Shown here piece after piece: positions 47,822-58,500 of a DNA stretch of 58,500 nt. The first letter of the stretch is position 1; each line of letters starts with the position of its first letter. The position numbers and the translations under genes were made by a program. This DNA comes from Bacillus smithii (GTDB lineage Bacteria > Bacillota > Bacilli > Bacillales > DSM-4216): positions 37,501 to 96,000 of the forward strand of contig NZ_CP012024.1 in NCBI RefSeq assembly GCF_001050115.1, in the 5' to 3' direction. Below the pieces are notes generated by a model, which worked only from the letters and a program-made list of their open reading frames with translations, did not search any database and was not told where the DNA came from.

Positions 47822-48700
47822 ATGAGTGATTATTTAATAAAAGCCCTTGCTTTTGATGGCAAGGTCCGTGCTTATGCTGCCAATACAACCAACACAGTCG
47901 GAGAAGCACAAAGAAGACATTACACATGGCCTACAGCATCTGCAGCATTAGGGCGTACTATGACAGCCGGGGTCATGATGGGTTCCATGATGAAAGGAAA
48001 CGCCAAAGTGACCATTAAAGTGGATGGCGGAGGCCCTATCGGGATTATTTTAGTAGACAGCGACGCGAACGGAAATGTCCGCGGCTATGTCACCAATCCT
48101 CAAACCCATTTCGATTTAAATGAACATGGAAAACTTGATGTCCGCCGTTCTGTTGGGACCTCAGGAACACTTACAGTCGTGAAAGATCTTGGATTAAGAG
48201 AAAATTTTTCCGGACAAGTTCCGATTGTATCCGGTGAACTTGGTGAAGATTTTACTTATTATTTTGCTTCCTCTGAACAAATCCCTTCTTCTGTCGGTGT
48301 GGGAGTCTTGGTGAATCCTGACAATTCGATTCTGGCTGCCGGAGGATTTATTATTCAATTGATGCCTGGCACCGATGATGATACGATTGACAGGATAGAA
48401 GAACGACTCAAAACGATTCCGCCCATTTCAAAGCTCATTCAGAATGGATTAACTCCGGAAGAAATTTTATTTGAAATTCTTGGGAAAGACCAAGTAAAAA
48501 TACTGGATAAAATACCTGTTCAATTTAAGTGCAATTGTTCTAAGGAACGTTTTGCGACTGCCATTATTGGGCTGGGAAAAGAGGAAATTCAAGACATGAT
48601 CGATGAAGATGGCCAAGCGGAAGCGCAATGTCATTTTTGCAATGAGAAATATGTATTTACTAAAGACGAATTGGAAGCCATGCTGCAAGAAGCAAAATAA
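47822..48700 (+). CDS. hslO: Hsp33 redox-regulated holdase chaperone
   Basis: Chaperone activated by oxidation plus heat. 292 residues. N-terminal beta domain ([12 protein letters not shown]-like [27 protein letters not shown]), a linker, and a C-terminal zinc domain with CNC ([10 protein letters not shown]) and CHFC ([10 protein letters not shown]), the four cysteines that bind zinc when reduced and form disulfides when active. Follows coaX in the same transcript; the strong terminator behind it ends the unit. In B. subtilis yacD comes next; it is absent here. Confidence 0.97.
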   Translation: MSDYLIKALAFDGKVRAYAANTTNTVGEAQRRHYTWPTASAALGRTMTAGVMMGSMMKGNAKVTIKVDGGGPIGIILVDSDANGNVRGYVTNPQTHFDLNEHGKLDVRRSVGTSGTLTVVKDLGLRENFSGQVPIVSGELGEDFTYYFASSEQIPSSVGVGVLVNPDNSILAAGGFIIQLMPGTDDDTIDRIEERLKTIPPISKLIQNGLTPEEILFEILGKDQVKILDKIPVQFKCNCSKERFATAIIGLGKEEIQDMIDEDGQAEAQCHFCNEKYVFTKDELEAMLQEAK

Positions 48701-48712
48701 AGACCATCTATT

Positions 48713-48740
48713 GGGCGGGAAATTTTCCCGCCCGTTTTGA
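48713..48740 (+). terminator. hslO terminator
   Basis: GGGCGGGAAA/TTTTCCCGCCC palindrome followed by GTTTTG. Confidence 0.8.
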
Positions 48741-48873
48741 TAATAGGGCTGTTGTTCCTTTTTTGGATACTTAAGATAGAATTCTCTATTAGATCATATT
48801 TTTTTAAAATAATATATTTTCCGTTTAAATTCAAAGATTTTTTTGTTTTATTATAAATTTCAGACATTATCAA

Positions 48874-48902
48874 TTGACTTTTTCATAATTTATTGGTAAA
48901 TT
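48874..48902 (+). promoter_or_regulatory. cysK promoter
   Basis: TTGACT (48874-48879), 17-bp spacer, TAAATT (48897-48902), about 46 bases before the start codon. Confidence 0.65.
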
Positions 48903-48922
48903 ATCTACGATAATACCAATAA
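48890..48922. promoter_or_regulatory. Inverted repeat over the cysK -10, possible CymR operator
   Basis: TTATTGGT and ACCAATAA, with further ATTATC/GATAAT pairing inside, centred just downstream of the -10. CymR represses cysK-type genes in B. subtilis when cysteine is ample. The identity of the binder is inferred from the gene, not from a verified consensus match. Confidence 0.4.
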
Positions 48923-48948
48923 AATTACTCGGTTTTGAGGTGATCGAA

Positions 48949-49878
48949 GTGGCAAAAATTGCGAATTCCATTACAGAATTGATCGGGAATACGCCGATTG
49001 TAAAGCTGAACAGAATTGTCGATGCCGATTCAGCTGATGTTTATTTAAAATTAGAGTATTTCAATCCGGGCAGCAGCGTAAAAGATCGTATTGCATTGGC
49101 CATGATCGAAGCGGCTGAAAAATCAGGAAAACTTCAACCTGGCGGAACGATCATTGAGCCTACAAGCGGAAACACCGGGATCGGACTTGCTATGGTAGCT
49201 GCGGCGAAAGGCTATCCTGCGATTTTTGTTATGCCGGAAACGATGAGTTTAGAACGTCGCAACCTTCTGAAAGCATATGGAGCTCAACTTGTTCTTACTC
49301 CAGGTCCCGAAGGAATGAAAGGCGCCATCAAAAAAGCAGAAGAGCTCGCTAAAGAAAACGGCTATCTGTTGCTTCAACAATTCGAAAACCTTGCTAACCC
49401 GGAAATTCATCGTCGAACGACCGGTAAAGAAATTGTAGAACAGTTCGGTGATGAACAACTGGACGCATTTGTGGCCGGTATCGGTACAGGCGGAACCATT
49501 ACGGGAACGGGCCAAGTGCTGAAAGAAAAATATCCGAATATTAAAATTTATGCAGTAGAACCAGCAGATTCCCCGGTTTTATCCGGAGGACAACCTGGCC
49601 CACATAAAATTCAAGGAATTGGGGCAGGCTTCGTTCCTAAAGTTTTAGATACCGATGTTTATGACGAAGTGATTACGGTAACTACTGAACAAGCATTCGA
49701 TTCTGCAAGAAAAGCTTCACTGAATGAAGGAGTGCTCGGAGGCATTTCCGCTGGCGCTGCCATTTATGCGGCTCTTCAAGTCGCCAAAAAGTTAGGAAAA
49801 GGCAAAAAAGTTTTGGCGATTGTTCCAGACAATGGGGAACGCTACTTAAGCACACCGCTTTATCAATTTGAAGACTAA
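48949..49878 (+). CDS. cysK: Cysteine synthase (O-acetylserine sulfhydrylase A)
   Basis: PLP enzyme making cysteine from O-acetylserine and sulfide. 309 residues. The PLP lysine is in [14 protein letters not shown] (about residues 34-47), the substrate loop is [11 protein letters not shown], the glycine-rich phosphate loop is [12 protein letters not shown], and the serine pocket [12 protein letters not shown] 48949 ([14 protein letters not shown]) is chosen over GTG 48940: TGAGGTG is then correctly spaced. Own promoter and terminator; yacD and pab genes, its B. subtilis neighbours, are missing on both sides. Confidence 0.97.
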   Translation: MAKIANSITELIGNTPIVKLNRIVDADSADVYLKLEYFNPGSSVKDRIALAMIEAAEKSGKLQPGGTIIEPTSGNTGIGLAMVAAAKGYPAIFVMPETMSLERRNLLKAYGAQLVLTPGPEGMKGAIKKAEELAKENGYLLLQQFENLANPEIHRRTTGKEIVEQFGDEQLDAFVAGIGTGGTITGTGQVLKEKYPNIKIYAVEPADSPVLSGGQPGPHKIQGIGAGFVPKVLDTDVYDEVITVTTEQAFDSARKASLNEGVLGGISAGAAIYAALQVAKKLGKGKKVLAIVPDNGERYLSTPLYQFED

Positions 49879-49887
49879 GCTTTGAAA

Positions 49888-49915
49888 AAGCAAGCCGAAA
49901 TGGCTTGCTTTTTTT
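49888..49915 (+). terminator. cysK terminator
   Basis: AAGCAAGCC-GAAAT-GGCTTGCTT followed by TTTTT. Confidence 0.9.
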
Positions 49916-50191
49916 ATCCCTGTATTTCCTTGCATCCATCAACCTCCCTTAAGCTCGTTGGAATAACAACGCGGGGCATTAGTCTATCATTTTCCCTCAA
50001 AAAACCTTCCGGAATCGATTTCCACAACTTTACATGAATAGTAGCAATGAATAGTTTTTCGTTGATTACGGGCTGTTTTTGGTTTATAAAAACACCCGCG
50101 CGGCTTGCATCTGAATTGCCATCGTTTTTTCAAAAATTATGCTACAATAAGTCCAAAAGAGAAGTTCTAACGTGCTAAGGGGATGATTCAT
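49916..50191. other. Non-coding gap where pabB-pabA-pabC are expected
   Basis: B. subtilis carries the three p-aminobenzoate genes between cysK and sul. Here only 276 bases separate the cysK terminator and folP. No remnant of PabA, PabB or PabC is visible. It holds the extended -10 of the fol operon. Confidence 0.7.
50140..50148 (+). promoter_or_regulatory. Extended -10 promoter of the folP operon
   Basis: TGCTACAAT: a TGN extension plus TACAAT. The -35 is poor. It replaces the pabB promoter as the likely driver of folP-folB-folK-yazB-dusB. Confidence 0.5.
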
Positions 50192-51019
50192 ATGAAAATG
50201 CTCGCGGGGCGCTTTCGGTTCGATTTTGATAAAAAAACGTATATTATGGGGATTTTAAATGTAACCCCTGATTCTTTTTCGGATGGCGGCAAGTTTTATT
50301 CGGTGGAGGATGCAGTATCTCATGCTATCGAGATGGTACAAGATGGAGCAGGGATTATCGATGTAGGAGGAGAATCTACACGTCCCGGTCATAATCCTGT
50401 TTCAGTAGAGGAAGAATTGCGAAGGGTGATTCCGGTCATTCAAGAAGTATCCAAGCGAGTAGATGCGCCTATTTCCATTGACACCTTTAAGGCGAGGACG
50501 GCAGCGGAAGCGATTGAAGCAGGTGCCCATATAATTAATGATGTTTGGGGAGCCAAACAAGACCCGGAAATTGCGGATGTGGCAGCGGAAAAAAAAGTGC
50601 CGATCATTTTGATGCATAACCGCCCTAATATGGATTATGAAAATTTTGTAAGAGATGTTTTGTTTGATTTATATGAAAGTATTGAGATAGCGAAAAAAGC
50701 GGGCGTCTCCGACGATAAAATCATTTTGGATCCGGGTATTGGTTTTGCAAAAGATAGAGATCAAGATATGCTGTTGATGCAAAATCTCGATAAAATTGTA
50801 GCTCTTGGCTATCCTGTACTTTTAGCTACTTCTAGAAAAAGAGTAATTGGGCATGTGCTGGACCTTCCGGTAGAAGAAAGGATGGAAGGGACAGGCGCAA
50901 CTTGTTTATTTGGCATGCAAAAAGGATGTCATATCGTACGTGTACACGATGTGAAACCGATCAGCCGAATGGTGAAAATGATGGATGCACTAATGGGAAA
51001 AGGTGAGAGGATTGGATAA
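50192..51019 (+). CDS. folP: Dihydropteroate synthase
   Basis: Condenses p-aminobenzoate with hydroxymethyl-dihydropterin diphosphate in folate synthesis; the sulfonamide target. 275 residues. Motifs: ILNVTPDSFSDGG (about 22-34), DVGGESTRPGHNPV, IDTFKA, NDVWGAKQDPE, ILDPGIGFAKDRDQ and ATSRKRVIG. ATG 50192 (MKMLAGRF) is preferred, because AAGGGG is too near to the ATG at 50183. Leads folB, folK, yazB and dusB with overlaps. The substrate pAB must come from genes elsewhere or from outside. Confidence 0.96.
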   Translation: MKMLAGRFRFDFDKKTYIMGILNVTPDSFSDGGKFYSVEDAVSHAIEMVQDGAGIIDVGGESTRPGHNPVSVEEELRRVIPVIQEVSKRVDAPISIDTFKARTAAEAIEAGAHIINDVWGAKQDPEIADVAAEKKVPIILMHNRPNMDYENFVRDVLFDLYESIEIAKKAGVSDDKIILDPGIGFAKDRDQDMLLMQNLDKIVALGYPVLLATSRKRVIGHVLDLPVEERMEGTGATCLFGMQKGCHIVRVHDVKPISRMVKMMDALMGKGERIG

Positions 51020-51383
51020 AGTGATCTTAAAAGGGATGGGATTTTACGCCTATCACGGGGTCTATCCCGAAGAAAACCGGCTAGGACAACGGTTCGAAGT
51101 GGACGCAGAATTACGGTTATCTTTAAAAAAAGCAGGAGAAACAGACGATTTAACTCAATCAGTCAATTATGCGGAAGTTTACATGGTTTGTAAAGAAATC
51201 ATGGAGAAACAGACTTTTCGATTGGTGGAAACGGCTGCGGAGACAATCGCTAGACAAATATTAGAAAAGTTTCCGATTGTAAATGAATGCACCATTAAGG
51301 TGGTGAAACCCAATCCTCCCATCCCGGGCCATTACAATTATGTAGCGGTAGAGATTACTAGAGGCAGGGAAAATCATGAATAA
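51012..51383 (+). CDS. folB: Dihydroneopterin aldolase
   Basis: Cleaves dihydroneopterin to hydroxymethyl-dihydropterin and glycolaldehyde. 123 residues. Conserved: FYAYHGVYPEENRLGQRFEVD (from residue 11; catalytic and pterin-binding residues), the SVNYAEVY stretch and KPNPPIPGHYNYVAVEI. TTG 51012 (MDKVILKGMGF) is chosen; it lies inside the folP end behind AGGTGAGAGG, and the in-frame GTG 51003 would add residues not seen in relatives. Overlaps folK by 8 bases. Confidence 0.94.
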   Translation: MDKVILKGMGFYAYHGVYPEENRLGQRFEVDAELRLSLKKAGETDDLTQSVNYAEVYMVCKEIMEKQTFRLVETAAETIARQILEKFPIVNECTIKVVKPNPPIPGHYNYVAVEITRGRENHE

Positions 51384-51903
51384 TATTGCATATTTATCGC
51401 TTGGTTCAAATCTCGGCGATCGGATGAATTATTTGAAACTTGCCATTCAGGCATTGGCTTGTCATCCGAAGATAAACGTTCTGGCTATTTCTTCCGTTTA
51501 TGAAACGGATCCGGTCGGATATACTGATCAAGGGAAGTTTTTAAATATGGCAGTCAAAATAAAAACATCGCTTTATGCCGAAGAATTGCTGGAAACTTGC
51601 TTGGAAATTGAAAAGTCGCTAGGGAGGGTAAGAGAAACAAAATGGGGGCCAAGAACGATCGATCTTGATATTTTGCTGTATAATAATGAAAATAGGAAAA
51701 CAGATCGTTTGATCATACCGCACCCACGAATGCACGAAAGGTTGTTTGTACTTATTCCGATTTTAGAAATCGATCCTTTTTTAAAGATCCCGACAATAGA
51801 TAAACCTTTAATTGACATATTAGAACAAATTCCAAACAAAGAAGGGGTACGGTTATGGAAACAGATAAATGGGGAAGACGTATACGCGCTTTTCGGAAGT
51901 TAA
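51376..51903 (+). CDS. folK: 2-amino-4-hydroxy-6-hydroxymethyldihydropteridine pyrophosphokinase
   Basis: Transfers pyrophosphate from ATP to hydroxymethyl-dihydropterin, giving the folP substrate. 175 residues. HPPK signature: AYLSLGSNLGDRMNYL at the N terminus, SVYETDPVGYTDQGKFLN, and WGPRTIDLDILLY with the two catalytic/metal aspartates, then IPHPRMHERLFVLIPI. Overlaps folB (8 bases) and yazB (49 bases). Confidence 0.97.
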   Translation: MNNIAYLSLGSNLGDRMNYLKLAIQALACHPKINVLAISSVYETDPVGYTDQGKFLNMAVKIKTSLYAEELLETCLEIEKSLGRVRETKWGPRTIDLDILLYNNENRKTDRLIIPHPRMHERLFVLIPILEIDPFLKIPTIDKPLIDILEQIPNKEGVRLWKQINGEDVYALFGS

Positions 51904-52061
51904 AGGGATATACTCAAGAGGGATTGGCGAATGAATTAGGAATTTCGGTTTCGGTTTTAGGAGAGATCGAAAGAGGAAACCGCTTGCCGACAGAAGAATT
52001 TTTAAGGCAAGTGGCTGAATGCCTGCAAATTTCAATGGAAGAGCTTAACCCTTCCGACTAA
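51855..52061 (+). CDS. yazB: Xre-type helix-turn-helix protein YazB
   Basis: 68-residue single-domain HTH_3 (Cro/C1-type) DNA-binding protein. Helices fit RIRAFRKLKGYTQEGLANELG and VSVLGEIERGNRLPT, with the typical hydrophobic TQ...LA pattern. ATG 51855 follows GAAGGGG. It lies inside the folK 3' end in another frame. Targets unknown; conserved in the folate operon of Bacillus. No effector domain. Confidence 0.93.
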   Translation: METDKWGRRIRAFRKLKGYTQEGLANELGISVSVLGEIERGNRLPTEEFLRQVAECLQISMEELNPSD

Positions 52062-52086
52062 ATAAACGTAAAAGGGGATAGAGCAT

Positions 52087-53082
<996 letters not shown>

Positions 53083-53087
53083 ATAGG

Positions 53088-53116
53088 AAAACTGCCAACT
53101 TTCTGGCAGTTTTTTT
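53088..53116 (+). terminator. dusB terminator
   Basis: AAAACTGCC-N8-GGCAGTTTTTTT. Confidence 0.92.
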
Positions 53117-53235
53117 GTAGGGAAGTTTTCCATAAACATTGCTATTTGGGACAAATAAATTATAAAATAATAGGGATGTCTATATATGAAGAACATGCAC
53201 AATCGTAAATGTATAAACGTGCGGCCCATCAATAA

Positions 53236-54750
<1,515 letters not shown>

Positions 54751-54760
54751 GAGAGACTGT

Positions 54761-54807
54761 GGCTGCTGAAACTGCTGCGTGCATTAGTTTCAGCAGCCGT
54801 TTTTTAT
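54761..54807 (+). terminator. lysS terminator
   Basis: GGCTGCTGAAACT (54761-54773) and AGTTTCAGCAGCC (54786-54798) followed by GTTTTTTA. Perfect 13-bp stem. Confidence 0.95.
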
Positions 54808-54818
54808 TAAAAAAATAC

Positions 54819-54847
54819 TTGCGCATTTTCTGAACAGGTGATATATT
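54819..54847 (+). promoter_or_regulatory. rrn promoter P1 candidate
   Basis: TTGCGC (54819-54824), 17-bp spacer, TATATT (54842-54847). Confidence 0.55.
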
Positions 54848-54903
54848 TATTTTCGTTGTCGCTGTTAAATCACGCACGATCAAAGATTTTTCAAAAAAAA
54901 GTA

Positions 54904-54932
54904 TTGACGTTGTGTGAGAAGAGTGATAATAT
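54904..54932 (+). promoter_or_regulatory. rrn promoter P2
   Basis: TTGACG (54904-54909), 17-bp spacer, TAATAT (54927-54932), about 100 bases before 16S. Tandem promoters are usual for Bacillus rrn operons. Confidence 0.85.
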
Positions 54933-54960
54933 ATAAAAGTCGCTGATTTGCGAGCAGAAT

Positions 54961-54992
54961 GGATCCTTGAAAACTGAACAAAACGAAGCGTA
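54961..54992 (+). promoter_or_regulatory. Pre-16S processing stem, 5' arm, with boxA-like sequence
   Basis: TCCTTGAAAACTGAACAAAA and the following CGAAGCGTA pair with 56728-56758 behind 16S; the stem is the expected RNase III target. The CTTGAAAACT part resembles boxA and recurs at 56777. Confidence 0.7.
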
Positions 54993-55029
54993 AACCAATG
55001 TTTCGATAGAAACAAGCCAAGTCAAATTT

Positions 55030-58500
<3,471 letters not shown>

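Noticed and set aside
48775-48900. AT-rich stretch before cysK as an integration or origin-like element
   Set aside because: Fits an ordinary UP-like promoter region; no repeats, DnaA boxes or attachment-site duplication.

Overview
The window is a contiguous piece of chromosome from an endospore-forming member of the Bacillaceae. Gene order is close to the origin-proximal yaaO-to-lysS-rrn region of Bacillus subtilis. Sporulation genes (yabG, sspF, spoVG, fin, spoVT, yabP, yabQ, spoIIE), the strong SD sequences, GTG/TTG starts and the 16S sequence all agree. The 16S variable regions looked to me like a thermotolerant Bacillus of the B. smithii type; that is a memory-based guess of low confidence. 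Almost every gene is on the + strand, co-oriented with the rRNA operon at the right end. The exceptions are abrB, one tRNA-Met and one doubtful small ORF.

Layout. 1-7.5 kb: a partial yaaO (PLP decarboxylase), then tmk, yaaR, holB, ricT, yabA, yabB, yazA and rsmI (nucleotide supply, clamp loading, initiation control, tRNA/rRNA methylation). 7.5-15.7 kb: abrB (minus strand, with two Spo0A boxes), metS with a parS site in its terminator loop, tatD-like yabD, yabE, rnmV-rsmA and yabG. 15.7-18.9 kb: an accessory patch made of an ORF-less group II intron behind the yabG terminator, veg with tandem promoters, sspF, and an intact IS1182-type element that has split and duplicated the sspF terminator. 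19.4-31.2 kb: ispE, purR, ridA, spoVG, glmU-prs-ctc, pth, fin, mfd and spoVT. 31.3-37.1 kb: yabM-yabN-rqcP, yabP-yabQ, divIC, yabR. 37.4-46.6 kb: tRNA-Met (minus), spoIIE, yabS-yabT, tilS-hprT, ftsH. 47-54.8 kb: coaX-hslO, cysK, folP-folB-folK-yazB-dusB, lysS. 54.8 kb to the end: rrn promoters, 16S, a spacer without tRNAs, and 23S cut by the window edge.

Regulation can be read directly in several places: a sigma-H promoter at spoVG, consensus forespore promoters at fin and spoVT, a sigma-A promoter with the unusual 21-bp spacer at spoIIE, an abrB promoter with two 0A boxes, a PurBox-like inverted repeat before purR, and an inverted repeat at the cysK promoter.

Differences from the familiar B. 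subtilis layout are the main points of interest. yaaQ (darA) is missing between tmk and yaaR. yacD and pabB-pabA-pabC are missing around cysK. No T-box is visible before metS. The tRNA-Met is on the opposite strand and no tRNA-Glu accompanies it. Two mobile elements sit at or immediately behind intrinsic terminators. I found no CRISPR array, prophage, defence island or clearly new multi-gene system. The best candidates for undescribed biology are small: a possible orphan RNA at 5.3-5.5 kb, a possible read-through-dependent RBS lock before yabS, and a structured element at 37.25 kb.
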